This document shows, one piece after another, positions 24,014 to 31,836 of a stretch of 38,098 bases of DNA. Within the stretch, counting starts at the first letter, position 1, and the number at the start of each line of letters is the position of its first letter. The DNA comes from an uncultured Pseudomonadota bacterium. Lineage in GTDB: Bacteria; Myxococcota_A; Bradymonadia; Bradymonadales; GCA-2716585. Under the pieces are notes generated by a model. That model was not told the origin of the DNA. It saw nothing but the letters and a program-made list of their open reading frames with translations, and did not search any database. The stretch spans positions 1-38,098 of the forward strand of contig CAKZKQ010000604.1 in NCBI GenBank assembly GCA_937123825.1. Reading direction: 5' to 3'. The translations under genes were made by a program, and so were the position numbers.

Positions 24014-25546
24014 ATGTCATTGAACCTGGCCACGGTCCTGCGCGAGAGCGCCCAGCGGACCCCAGAGAAGACCGCGATCATTGTCGGCGAGGCTTCGCTC
24101 AACTACGGCACTTTGCACGCCTATGTGCAGCGTTTTGCGGCGGGCTTGCAGAGCCTGGGGCTGAAGCCCGGTCAGCACGTGGCGCTGATGCTGCCCAACG
24201 TGCCGCAGTTCACCATTGCCTACTTTGGCGGGCACTACGCCGCCACGCCCATTGTGCCGCTCAACGTCCTGCTGACCGCCCCTGAGGTGGCCTACCACCT
24301 GGACGACTCGGACGCGGTGGCGCTGGTGGTCTGGGAGGGCTTTTACGAGCAGGCCCGCGCCGGTTTTGACCGGGTTGATGGTTGCAAGCACCTGATCGTC
24401 GCCAAGGCCAACCCGGCAGACATGGACGCTCCCGAAGGGGCGCTCAACATGTCCAAGCTGATCGCCAGCAATGAGCCGGTCACAGACCTGCCGCCAACCA
24501 TGCCTGACGACACGGCGGTGATCCTCTACACCTCGGGCACCACGGGGCGTCCCAAGGGCGCCGAGTTGACCCACTTCAACCTCTTCTACAACGCCGATTA
24601 TACCGGAATGCGTCTGCTGCCATTGCAGGCCGATGACACGGCGCTGGCCACCCTGCCGCTCTTCCACAGCTTTGGGCAGACGGTGATCCAGAACGCCTTC
24701 TTGCGCGCTGGGGGCACGATCGTCCTGCTGCCGCGATTTGACGCCGCTGCGGCGATGGGTTTGATGCAAAAGCACGGCGTGACGCTCTTTGCGGGCGTGC
24801 CCACGATGTACTTTGCCATGCTCAACCACCCCGAGGCCGACCAGTACGACCTTGGAAGCCTGCGCTACAGCGTCTCGGGCGGCGCGGCGATGCCGGTGGA
24901 GGTCATGAAGGCCTTTGATGAGAAGTACAACGTGTCCATCCTGGAGGGCTACGGCCTGTCGGAGACCAGCCCGGTGGCCAGCTTCAATGTCCTGGATCGG
25001 CCCAAAAAGCCTGGCTCCATCGGCCTGCCCATCCGCGGCGTGGAGTTCCAGCTGCGGGACAACGACGGCAACTTTGTCCAGGGCGACGACGTCACCGGCG
25101 AGATCTGCATCAAGGGCCACAACGTCATGAAGGGCTACTACCAGCGCCCGGAGGTCAACGCCGAGACCATCGTCGATGGCTGGTTCTCCACCGGTGACAT
25201 CGCGCGCCGCGACGCCGACGGCTTCTACTTCATCGTCGACCGCAAAAAGGACATGATCATCCGAGGCGGCTTCAACGTCTATCCCCGCGAGATCGAAGAA
25301 GTCCTCTACGGCTACCCCGGCGTGGTCGAGGCAGCCGTCATCGGCGTGCCGCACGAGAGCCACGGTGAAGAGGTCAAGGCGGTGCTGGCGCTTGGGGCGG
25401 GGCAGGAGGCGACGGCCGAAGAGGTCATCGCCTACTGCAAGCAACACCTGGCGGCGTACAAATACCCGCGCATCGTGGAGTTCATCGACAGCCTGCCCAA
25501 AGGTCCCACGGGCAAGATCCTCAAACGCGAGCTGCGCGGTGGCTGA
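24014..25546 (+). CDS. Long-chain fatty-acid--CoA ligase (ANL superfamily)
   Basis: A 510-residue acyl-activating enzyme; GGAGGAG precedes the ATG. The AMP-binding motif YTSGTTGRPKG (172-182) is intact, as are EGYGLSETSP, STGDIARRDADGFYFIVDRKKDMII and the C-terminal PTGKI with the catalytic Lys501. Order and length match FadD-type medium/long-chain acyl-CoA synthetases, which adenylate a fatty acid and transfer it to CoA. A closely related aryl- or short-chain acid specificity cannot be excluded. It is first in an apparent operon with the next two genes, whose starts overlap the preceding stops. Confidence 0.93.
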   Translation: MSLNLATVLRESAQRTPEKTAIIVGEASLNYGTLHAYVQRFAAGLQSLGLKPGQHVALMLPNVPQFTIAYFGGHYAATPIVPLNVLLTAPEVAYHLDDSDAVALVVWEGFYEQARAGFDRVDGCKHLIVAKANPADMDAPEGALNMSKLIASNEPVTDLPPTMPDDTAVILYTSGTTGRPKGAELTHFNLFYNADYTGMRLLPLQADDTALATLPLFHSFGQTVIQNAFLRAGGTIVLLPRFDAAAAMGLMQKHGVTLFAGVPTMYFAMLNHPEADQYDLGSLRYSVSGGAAMPVEVMKAFDEKYNVSILEGYGLSETSPVASFNVLDRPKKPGSIGLPIRGVEFQLRDNDGNFVQGDDVTGEICIKGHNVMKGYYQRPEVNAETIVDGWFSTGDIARRDADGFYFIVDRKKDMIIRGGFNVYPREIEEVLYGYPGVVEAAVIGVPHESHGEEVKAVLALGAGQEATAEEVIAYCKQHLAAYKYPRIVEFIDSLPKGPTGKILKRELRGG

Positions 25547-26126
25547 GGCACCGGCGAGCGACCTTCAGCGGCTGCGCCAGATGCTCCGCCAGGAGGAGGC
25601 GCTGATGGAGGTGCTGCGCGCGGCGCGCTCGTTGGGCTTGCCCCAGTGGTGCATCGGCGCCGGAGCCGTCCGCAATGTGGTTTGGGACCGTCTGCACGGC
25701 ATTGACCGCCAGGCGTACCCGGCCACCGACGTGGACGTGGTCTATTTTGATCCCGATGATACCGACCCGCAGCGCGACCGCAAACTGGCCCAGCGGTTGA
25801 CCTCCATGGCCCCAGCGATCGACTGGGAGGTGGTCAATCAGGCTGGCGTGCACCAATGGTACGGGCAAGTCTATGGGGTCGAGATGGCCCCGCTGACCAG
25901 CACCGAAGATGGCCTGGGGACATGGCCAGAGATCTGCTCGGCGGTGGGGGTGAGGTTGGCGGCGGACGATCAACTAGAGGTGCTGGCTCCATTTGGGCTC
26001 GGCGACCTTTTTGAGATGGTTGTGCGCCACAACACCAGACTGGTCCCCTCCGAGATCTACCGCCGACGCATCGAGACCAAGGGCTGGCGCGAGCGTTGGC
26101 CCCAGTTGACCGTGGTGGACGCATGA
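25539..26126 (+). CDS. Nucleotidyltransferase-family protein (COG3575-like)
   Basis: A 195-residue protein with a likely GTG start overlapping the ligase stop by 8 nt; an ATG at 25581 is the alternative. The sequence matches the small nucleotidyltransferase-fold family (NTP_transf_6/COG3575 type): LGLPQWCIGAGAVRNVVWDRLHG, then TDVDVVYFDPDD with the Asp-x-Asp metal site, DWEVVNQAGVHQWYG, TSTEDGLGTWPEICSAVGVRL and a C-terminal YRRRIETKGWRERWPQL. The substrate of the family is not established to my knowledge. Tight linkage to the acyl-CoA ligase and DUF1971 genes indicates co-expression. Confidence 0.87.
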   Translation: MAEAPASDLQRLRQMLRQEEALMEVLRAARSLGLPQWCIGAGAVRNVVWDRLHGIDRQAYPATDVDVVYFDPDDTDPQRDRKLAQRLTSMAPAIDWEVVNQAGVHQWYGQVYGVEMAPLTSTEDGLGTWPEICSAVGVRLAADDQLEVLAPFGLGDLFEMVVRHNTRLVPSEIYRRRIETKGWRERWPQLTVVDA

Positions 26127-26410
26127 AAGCACTCCCCGACCATGTCCAGCCCTACCGCCGCACGCCGACCTTTGACCAGGACACTGTCCCGGCGGGGTTG
26201 CTGCGCTCGCACACGACCAAAGCGGGGGTCTGGGCCAGGATCTGTGTGCTGGAGGGCAAGCTGCGTTACCGCATCTTGACCGATCCGGTCCACGAACACC
26301 TCCTTGACCCCGAACATCACGGCGTCGTCGAACCTCAGGTTCCCCATGAGATCGAACCACAGGGCGACGTGTCGTTCTATGTGGAGTTTCTCAAGCCTGG
26401 GCCGACTTGA
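26123..26410 (+). CDS. DUF1971 (TehB-associated cupin-like) protein
   Basis: A 95-residue protein whose ATG overlaps the previous stop (ATGA). Its sequence follows the DUF1971 pattern: LPDHVQPYRRTPTFDQDTVPAGLLRSHTTKAGVWARI, VLEGKLRYR and a closing PHEIEPQGDVSFYVEF. This is a small cupin-like barrel, in some bacteria fused to or near the tellurite-resistance methyltransferase TehB. His30 and the PQVPHE histidine are plausible metal ligands. Length is complete for the family. The 3' end overlaps the convergent UspA gene by 20 nt. Confidence 0.87.
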   Translation: MKALPDHVQPYRRTPTFDQDTVPAGLLRSHTTKAGVWARICVLEGKLRYRILTDPVHEHLLDPEHHGVVEPQVPHEIEPQGDVSFYVEFLKPGPT

Positions 26411-27218
26411 TGGGCACCGCCAGGACGGGGCACGGCGCGGCGCGGATGATGTTCTGGGTGTGCGTGCCGCGCAGGACGTCAAGCAGGCTGTCCTGACCAC
26501 GGGTGGCCATCACCACCATGTCCACGTTGTGGGTCTGGGCTTGCCACAAGACCTCATCTTCCACATCGCCCTGGGCGTAGATCCAACGCCACCGCCAGCC
26601 CTGACGCTGGGGCACATCCAGGCCATCGATGGGCGCGTCTTTGCCGACGTGCAAAAGCAGCACCTCCAACTCCACCAAACCCAGCGGCGCCACAAACGCC
26701 ATCAGCGCGTCGATGACCGCGCGGCTCGCCGTGAGGTCTTCCACCGGCGCCAGCACACGGTAGAGATCGATCTGGCCGGTCTGCGCCGAGACAAACCCGC
26801 TTTGCCCGATGGGGACCAGGAGCGTGGGGACATTGGCGCTCAGGGTGAGTGCCTCCGAGACACAACCTTTGATCATGCGCTCCAAGCCCTGGCGTTGGTG
26901 CGTGCCCACGACGAGCATGTCGGGGCCAAGGCGGTCGAGGGCGTCCAGCAGCGAGTCCACCGTGTCATCGCAGCATTGGTGGTGGACGCGGTGATGCTCA
27001 ACAGGACGAATGTCCCCCCAACGGCGCTGCAGCTCCATGGCGTCGGGGATGGGGCGGCGGCCGACGGAGGGGTTGGCGTGAATGGAGTAAAGGGTGGCGC
27101 CGGTCTGACGGGCCAACGCCACGCTGTGCTCAAAGGCCACCCCGCCGTCGGGGCGCAGGTCGGTGGCGTGGGCAATGATCATGGACGCTTGGGCAGTGTG
27201 TGTTTGAAAGGGGAACAT
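26391..27218 (-). CDS. Tandem universal stress protein (UspA family)
   Basis: A 275-residue cytoplasmic protein with two Usp domains. The start at 27218 is supported by GGAGGAG. Domain 1 (about 10-135) opens with MIIAHATDLRPDG and ends in LVVGTHQRQGLERMIKGCVSEALTLSANVPTLLVPI. Domain 2 (about 150-272) has RVLAPVEDLTASRAVIDAL and ends in VVMATRGQDSLLDVLRGTHTQNIIRAAPCPVLAVPI. Both copies deviate from the ATP-binding G-2X-G-9X-G(S/T) consensus at the second Gly (Q or D), so ATP binding may be weak. It probably acts in stress survival or as a regulatory partner. Confidence 0.93.
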   Translation of the reverse strand: MFPFQTHTAQASMIIAHATDLRPDGGVAFEHSVALARQTGATLYSIHANPSVGRRPIPDAMELQRRWGDIRPVEHHRVHHQCCDDTVDSLLDALDRLGPDMLVVGTHQRQGLERMIKGCVSEALTLSANVPTLLVPIGQSGFVSAQTGQIDLYRVLAPVEDLTASRAVIDALMAFVAPLGLVELEVLLLHVGKDAPIDGLDVPQRQGWRWRWIYAQGDVEDEVLWQAQTHNVDMVVMATRGQDSLLDVLRGTHTQNIIRAAPCPVLAVPIKSAQA

Positions 27219-27479
27219 GGGCTCCTCCAAAAAGGCTCGCCGTGCCGCGCGCTCCAAGAACGCGGCGGCCTCACCGTGCGGGTTGGGCTGGGATCACGTG
27301 GTGGGGGGATGGTCCCAGCGGGTCCACACCAGGGCAAGATCGTTGCCAACCCATCAAAGCCGACGGATACGGCGTCCAGAGCCTTCGTCAGCGCCCCAAA
27401 GGACGAATATTTTGCGTCAAAAGGGCGCTGCGGCAGCTTTTGCGCGCCGTTGGGCACCACTTGCGGTGGCAACGGGGGC
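27219..27479. other. Intergenic region upstream of the UspA gene
   Basis: 261 nt between the UspA start and the end of the zinc-ribbon gene, both on the minus strand. The open frames here are Pro/Arg-rich shadows, and no RNA or clear promoter was identified. Confidence 0.4.
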
Positions 27480-27797
27480 TCAGCGGCGGTCCTGGCGACC
27501 TGACTGGCGAGCCGAGCCTGGCTGATGGGACGCATTGGGTATGGCGCGCCCGTATTTGTCCATCTCGGTCTTGCAGGCCGGACAAGTCCACCCTCCCCAG
27601 AGCGCTTGGCGCCTGTTGAGCGGTCTGCGCTCTTGAGGTTGGCGCAGGTCGCACTTTGGACAGTGGACCGGTTTGAGGTTGATGCCCATGGGGCCAAGTT
27701 TGCGCCCAAAGATCACCATGCTCGCCACCAGCGCAATGAGCACCGCAGCGCTGGCACCGGTGAAGAGCAGCATGTCATTGAAGCTCTCAGGGTTCAT
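27480..27797 (-). CDS. Small membrane protein with zinc ribbon
   Basis: A 105-residue protein. Residues about 9-31 form one transmembrane helix (LLFTGASAAVLIALVASMVIF). This is followed by a CPKC (about 46-49) and CPAC (about 72-75) pair that would bind one Zn ion, with a charged tail. Function is unknown. The start overlaps the end of the upstream GNAT gene by 11 nt, so it is the last gene of a minus-strand operon. Confidence 0.78.
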   Translation of the reverse strand: MNPESFNDMLLFTGASAAVLIALVASMVIFGRKLGPMGINLKPVHCPKCDLRQPQERRPLNRRQALWGGWTCPACKTEMDKYGRAIPNASHQPGSARQSGRQDRR

Positions 27798-28335
27798 GGG
27801 TCGGCGCTCTGAGCAGTCGAATCATGGCGATGCGCGCCGCTGCGTGTCGGCTTTTGGCGGCTTCCTGGCGCGCAATAGCTTGAAGTTCGGGGGCAGCAGC
27901 GTCGGTGGACACAGCCTCAAATCCGAGACGTCGATAGTAGGGGGCGTTCCAGGGCACGTCTCGAAACGTGGTCAGCGAGACGCGGTTATGTCCCTTTTGG
28001 GTGGCCAGCGTGCAGGCGTGTTCGATCAGAAGCCGCCCCAGTCCCTGTCCGCTGGCGTCGATGCGCACCGAGACTTCATCGATGTGGGTGTGTCCATCGA
28101 CGATGGACAGGAGGATGAAACCCAGGGGTTGGGGGTGGCCGATGATCCACAGCAGGTCGCGCTGATGGGCCTGGACAAAGGGCTGAAGTGGTGGCGGCGG
28201 CACAGCGGCGACGCTGTCCATGCCCACGTCCGCAAAGCGCCGCCCGGCGTCGGCCTCCAAAGCGGGCAGGAGCGCCAGCTCGTCGGGGTTTGGGCGACGG
28301 ATGGTTTTGGCCGCCTCAGACACCAGAGGGTTCAT
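27787..28335 (-). CDS. GNAT-family N-acetyltransferase
   Basis: A 182-residue acetyltransferase. The fold is recognisable by LGFILLSIVDGHTHIDEVSVRIDASGQGLGRLLIEHA, where SGQGLGR is the acetyl-CoA pyrophosphate-binding motif A, followed by TFRDVPWNAPYYRRLGFEAV. The start at 28335 lies inside the last 20 nt of the upstream superoxide-reductase-like gene, implying translational coupling; there is no independent Shine-Dalgarno sequence. The acceptor substrate is unknown. Confidence 0.86.
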   Translation of the reverse strand: MNPLVSEAAKTIRRPNPDELALLPALEADAGRRFADVGMDSVAAVPPPPLQPFVQAHQRDLLWIIGHPQPLGFILLSIVDGHTHIDEVSVRIDASGQGLGRLLIEHACTLATQKGHNRVSLTTFRDVPWNAPYYRRLGFEAVSTDAAAPELQAIARQEAAKSRHAAARIAMIRLLRAPTHEP

Positions 28336-28786
28336 TGACCCAGTTGTTGTGGAGGTTGCAGAAGGCAAAGGCGGTCACCGAGGTGGTGCCTGCGGGCAAT
28401 GGGAAGTCCACGATGGCGGCGGGCTCATCGGCGCTGAACTCGCGCAGCCCGATGATGAAGCCGTTTTGATTGCGGATGTAGACCAGCGGGATGTAGTGGT
28501 CGGCTTCCATGACGTGCTCGACCGTCACGGTCACGGTGCCCTGTCCTTCGTTGAGGCTCACCAACGGGACATGGACGGCCTCTTTGCCTTCCCAGGGTCC
28601 GGGGTTGCCGAAGGTGTAGAGTCCATCGGCCTCGATTTGGGCGGCCTGGGCCTCCCACTGCTGGTTGCGGCCCTGGAATTCGGCTTCACTGACACAGCCC
28701 CAGAGCCATTGGGGAATGGCCACAGTGGCGGATGCGGCGCCCAGGGCGCCCAGAAAGTCACGACGGGTGGGTGCTTTGCTGCTCAT
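28316..28786 (-). CDS. Exported superoxide-reductase-like (desulfoferrodoxin family) protein
   Basis: A 156-residue protein with a twin-arginine signal (TRRDFLGALG, 7-16) that also carries a lipobox-like LWGC (Cys31), so it may be a Tat lipoprotein. The mature domain matches 1Fe superoxide reductase (neelaredoxin). All five centre II ligands can be placed: His72 (AVHVPLV), His91 and His97 (EHVMEADHYIPL), Cys143 and His146 (AFCNLHNNW). Such centres reduce superoxide to hydrogen peroxide. The rubredoxin-type N-terminal domain of desulfoferrodoxin is absent. The usual Glu/Lys before the first His is replaced by Ala-Val. It is in an operon with the overlapping GNAT gene. Other possible roles are sulfur-carrier-like or a non-catalytic iron site. 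Confidence 0.85.
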   Translation of the reverse strand: MSSKAPTRRDFLGALGAASATVAIPQWLWGCVSEAEFQGRNQQWEAQAAQIEADGLYTFGNPGPWEGKEAVHVPLVSLNEGQGTVTVTVEHVMEADHYIPLVYIRNQNGFIIGLREFSADEPAAIVDFPLPAGTTSVTAFAFCNLHNNWVNEPSGV

Positions 28787-28918
28787 GGCGTTGTTGTCTG
28801 CGCATTTGAGGTTGTTCGCCAGCCCTGGCCGTGGCCATAGGGGTTACCAGCGATGAGCATAGCACGATCAAGCCCGCATGGTGTAGTCCGCAGCGATGAA
28901 AGCGCGCTCAGGGCCGCC

Positions 28919-29407
28919 TCACCCTTGGGCTTCTTCGTCGCGCAGCATGTCCAGCGCGATGGCCGAGGCCATGACCATGACAATGTCGGCGTCGTCATCA
29001 AGGATATGGACGCCATAGGTGTCTGAGAGGCTCCAGAACTTGCGCGAGACCTTGGCCAGGGACTTGCCTTTGCGCTTGAAGGTGTACTCGCTGTCCCAGA
29101 TGTTGCCCTGGAGGGTGACACCCTTCATGGCGGGTCCATCAAAACCAAACTTCTGGCGGATCAGCGTCCGCTTCTTCCACAGGCGCGCTTCGAGCTTGTT
29201 GTGTCGGTGGATCAGGAAGGTTGGCTGCAGGCTGATGAGCTTGCGGGTAATGGTGGCAACCTCTTTGCCATCGACGTCGGTCAGGATCATCTTGTCGCGC
29301 AGGCTCAAGAGCTTGCCCTTGACCTTGAAGCTGGACTGACCATCGTCATCTTTGATGTCGAAGCTGTCGCCCAAAGAGAGCATCTTTTGTTTGATCATGT
29401 AGCGCAT
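28919..29407 (-). CDS. LURP-one-related / Tubby-like protein
   Basis: A 162-residue protein with AGGAGG upstream. It is a twelve-strand Tubby-like barrel of the LURP-one family: MRYMIKQKMLSLGDSFDIKDDDG, FKVKGKLLSLRDKMILTDVDGKEVATITRKLISL, TFLIHRHNKLEARLWKK, and a C-terminal strand pair ending in the hydrophobic helix ADIVMVMASAIALDML. Bacterial members (YxjI type) have no proven function; phospholipid interaction, as in Tubby and scramblases, is a family-level idea. It is on the same strand as the superoxide-reductase-like gene, 132 nt upstream of it. Confidence 0.9.
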   Translation of the reverse strand: MRYMIKQKMLSLGDSFDIKDDDGQSSFKVKGKLLSLRDKMILTDVDGKEVATITRKLISLQPTFLIHRHNKLEARLWKKRTLIRQKFGFDGPAMKGVTLQGNIWDSEYTFKRKGKSLAKVSRKFWSLSDTYGVHILDDDADIVMVMASAIALDMLRDEEAQG

Positions 29408-29741
29408 GGCTGTGAGCCTCCTGCGAGCGGCGCCGCTGATGATGGGCAGAGCGCCGTTGGGTCTGGTGGTGTGGGGCGCCGCAGTGGTCCGAGGCGTTGC
29501 CGTGGGCCAAAGGGATGTCCGTCAGGCACGTGTGATGGCCTGCCGGTGCAACAGCGCGGCGTGCAGAAAACTTCCGCGTGGGGGCATCCTTGCGTAGACG
29601 ACGCGTTGGCAATACTTGGAGCGCGCGGTGTGTTTAGATTTCTCGTACCTTGGCGGTGGCCATTGCTGAGCTTTCAGCGGTGGTGAGGTCGCGCTGCCGG
29701 TGGTGTCTGGCGGTGAAGGGTCAAGCTTGGGTGTTGATGCC
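29408..29741. other. Intergenic region between divergent genes
   Basis: 334 nt separating the LURP-one-like gene from the plus-strand membrane-anchored gene. Only short Arg-rich frames are present. I see no RNA gene, repeat or reliable promoter. Confidence 0.45.
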
Positions 29742-30575
29742 ATGTGGTTGAATTTCCTGGTTGGGGTGGCGGCCATCTTCTTGATGCTGCTCTTTTATGG
29801 CATCCCGATCTGGTTGCTGGGTCGTCGGATGAGTCGGGAGCGTTTGATGGACGACTCGATTTGGGTCGCCACCGCCGAGCGCCGAGGCCTGGACTTTGCC
29901 GCCGAAGCCCTGGGCGACGAGGTCGAAGTCCGCAAGCACCCTTTTGATGCGCGCAGCAAGCGCATGACGTGGCGGCGAGGACCGCTGGTGTGTGCGATTG
30001 AGGCCAGGTTTTGGCCCAAATCGCTCGATGGGCATCGGGTTAGAGGGCGGATCGTGTTGGCGGGGGCGTTGCCAGGGGGGACCACGGTGGAGCAGACCGG
30101 CGTGATGGGACAGCGTCACGCGGTGGCCACCGGCGATCACGACTTTGACAAGCGCTTTGCGGTGCAGGGTGAGGGCGCCAGGCAGGCGTTGGAGGTGTTG
30201 ACCCCCGATCTGCGTCGGGCGCTGCTGGAGTTGTCCCAACATGTGCGCGTCAAGGTCGACCACAAGGGGGTCAACTGGATGCTCAATGAGGCGCTGGATG
30301 ACCGATCGGGGCTGGCGGAGGTGATCGACGCCATGGACGAGGTCGCCGACGCACTCCAAGAGGCCTCCACGGCGCCTTGGAGCCATGACGTGGGCACCGC
30401 CAACGATGAGTTTGCCGCCCGCCAGGAGCCTGGGCCAAAGGCTTCTCAGGCGCAAGAAGAGGCGTTAAAGACGTTGCCATCGGGCCTGGTTTTGCCATCA
30501 CCGGTGGCTGAAGTGGTTCATGAGGGCTCGGAGGCGGAGGTTGGGGTGACGGCTGACAGCAGAAACATGCGCTGA
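29742..30575 (+). CDS. Membrane-anchored protein of unknown function
   Basis: A 277-residue protein. The ATG at 29742 is chosen because it begins the N-terminal transmembrane helix (MWLNFLVGVAAIFLMLLFYGIPIWLLG). The frame continues 42 nt upstream to a GTG, and neither start has a strong ribosome binding site. The cytoplasmic part has an alpha/beta look: WVATAERRGLDFAAEALGDEVEVRKHPFDARSKRMTWRRGP, then GRIVLAGALPGGTTVEQTG, and a helical section. It ends with a low-complexity Glu/Ala tail. I do not recognise the family. Confidence 0.72.
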   Translation: MWLNFLVGVAAIFLMLLFYGIPIWLLGRRMSRERLMDDSIWVATAERRGLDFAAEALGDEVEVRKHPFDARSKRMTWRRGPLVCAIEARFWPKSLDGHRVRGRIVLAGALPGGTTVEQTGVMGQRHAVATGDHDFDKRFAVQGEGARQALEVLTPDLRRALLELSQHVRVKVDHKGVNWMLNEALDDRSGLAEVIDAMDEVADALQEASTAPWSHDVGTANDEFAARQEPGPKASQAQEEALKTLPSGLVLPSPVAEVVHEGSEAEVGVTADSRNMR

Positions 30576-30660
30576 GTCGCTCTCGCCGTTGGTGCTTACC
30601 GTCAATGCTCGCCGTTGGCGCTCGCACATGGCGCATATGGGCAGCGCATTTACAGCGCCT

Positions 30661-30690
30661 TGCTGTGCTTGGCGGCCGCCAAGCACAGCA
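30661..30690. terminator. Perfect 30-bp palindrome between convergent genes
   Basis: Two 15-bp arms pair perfectly with no spacer (centre GGCC). It sits 3 nt from the stop codon of the minus-strand TPR gene and 86 nt past the stop of the plus-strand gene ending at 30575. Its position suggests a two-way terminator or a 3'-end protecting hairpin, but there is no T-run on either side. A binding site for a dimeric protein is possible. Confidence 0.6.
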
Positions 30691-30693
30691 GAA

Positions 30694-31836
30694 TCATGTC
30701 CGGCTGCGGCGACGCATGAGCACACCACCAAGCAAGAGCAAGCCCACCATCGACGCGGCGGGCAGCGCAGGCCGAGACGGCGTCACGGCGCAGCTGGCCC
30801 CACAGCCCGTGCTGGGGGATTTGACCGGCGGCGCTGGCAGCGCCTCACCGTCATTGTAGTAGACGGCCTCGAATTGGGCATCGACATCTCCACCTTTCGC
30901 GATCCAGGCCGCTTCCTGTTTGTGAACCCCCAGGACCCAGGCGTCGGCGTCGGCCATCTCCTGACGCAAGGCCTTTTCAATGCTGGTCAGGGTCAGATCT
31001 TCGTAGAGGGTCAGCGCGTCGCTGGCCAGTCTGCGGTAACCCTTGGCGGTGGCCTTGTCTTTGGAGTTGTAGGAGGCCATCAGGTAGGCCCGAGCGGCCA
31101 ACCGGCCAGAGTCTCGGATGTCGGGCACGGTGTGGCGCTTGAGGAGATCACCGAGCGCTTCGAGCAGCACGGGGGAGTCGTAATGGCCAAAGCGCATCAT
31201 GCCCAGCACCCCCTTGATGGCGGCCTGACGCTCTTCATGGCCAAGCTCGGTGTCCTGCTTGTGCACCGAAGCCATGTGGGTGGCAAAATCCTGGCGGCTG
31301 TAGGTCGCCCCCTGCCCCATGGGCATTTTCAGGGCGCCATCGTGGCGCGCCTTTTGGGCCATGACATAGACCACAAGCTCGCGTTGAATGACTTCGCGCC
31401 CAAAGTGCGCATCGGGGTTGATGGCGATGGCGGCGTCGATGTGTTTGAGCCCTTCCTGAAGGCGACCGGCGTGGATGAGGAAGGTCCCCAGATTGGCCTG
31501 TGTTTCGTAGAGGCCCGGCTTGATCTCTTCTTTGCGGCGCATCAAGTCGATCGCTTTGTCGTGTTGGCCAAGCTTGTCGTAGGCCGCCGCCAGGTCATCC
31601 ATCAAGGCCACATCTTGTGGACGCTCTTTGAGCGCTTCGGTGCGGTCTTTCACCCTCCACTGGTAGAAGGCCTGGCTGTGGCGCAGAAACTTGCCGGTGA
31701 TCAACTCCAACGTCCCGGGAAAATCCTGACGCTCCACATTGAGCGTGTCCCGATCCCAGATGCAGGCGCTGACAGGGGCGGCTCCGACCCACACCACCAC
31801 AGCACAGACCACCGCAAGAATCACTCGATGTTTCAT
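30694..31836 (-). CDS. TPR-repeat exported protein with MYXO-CTERM-type C-terminus
   Basis: A 380-residue protein. GGAGGAG directly precedes the ATG at 31836, and the signal peptide ends near ALAS-like APVSACIWDRD (residue 24). The region about 70-160 has tetratricopeptide features (DVALMDDLAAAYDKLGQHDKAIDLMRRKEEIKPGLYETQANLG and the following helices). The mid region is all helical. The end has STGCGASCAVTP, a hydrophobic helix (AASMVGLLLLGGVLM) and RRRSRT, the MYXO-CTERM layout also seen in the DUF2330 protein of this window. Probably a surface-anchored protein-interaction scaffold. Ligand unknown. Confidence 0.86.
   Translation of the reverse strand: MKHRVILAVVCAVVVWVGAAPVSACIWDRDTLNVERQDFPGTLELITGKFLRHSQAFYQWRVKDRTEALKERPQDVALMDDLAAAYDKLGQHDKAIDLMRRKEEIKPGLYETQANLGTFLIHAGRLQEGLKHIDAAIAINPDAHFGREVIQRELVVYVMAQKARHDGALKMPMGQGATYSRQDFATHMASVHKQDTELGHEERQAAIKGVLGMMRFGHYDSPVLLEALGDLLKRHTVPDIRDSGRLAARAYLMASYNSKDKATAKGYRRLASDALTLYEDLTLTSIEKALRQEMADADAWVLGVHKQEAAWIAKGGDVDAQFEAVYYNDGEALPAPPVKSPSTGCGASCAVTPSRPALPAASMVGLLLLGGVLMRRRSRT

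Noticed and set aside
24017..25447. 476-codon minus-strand frame over the acyl-CoA ligase
   Set aside because: It is an antisense shadow of a gene with complete AMP-binding motifs; GC-rich third positions keep the opposite frame open.
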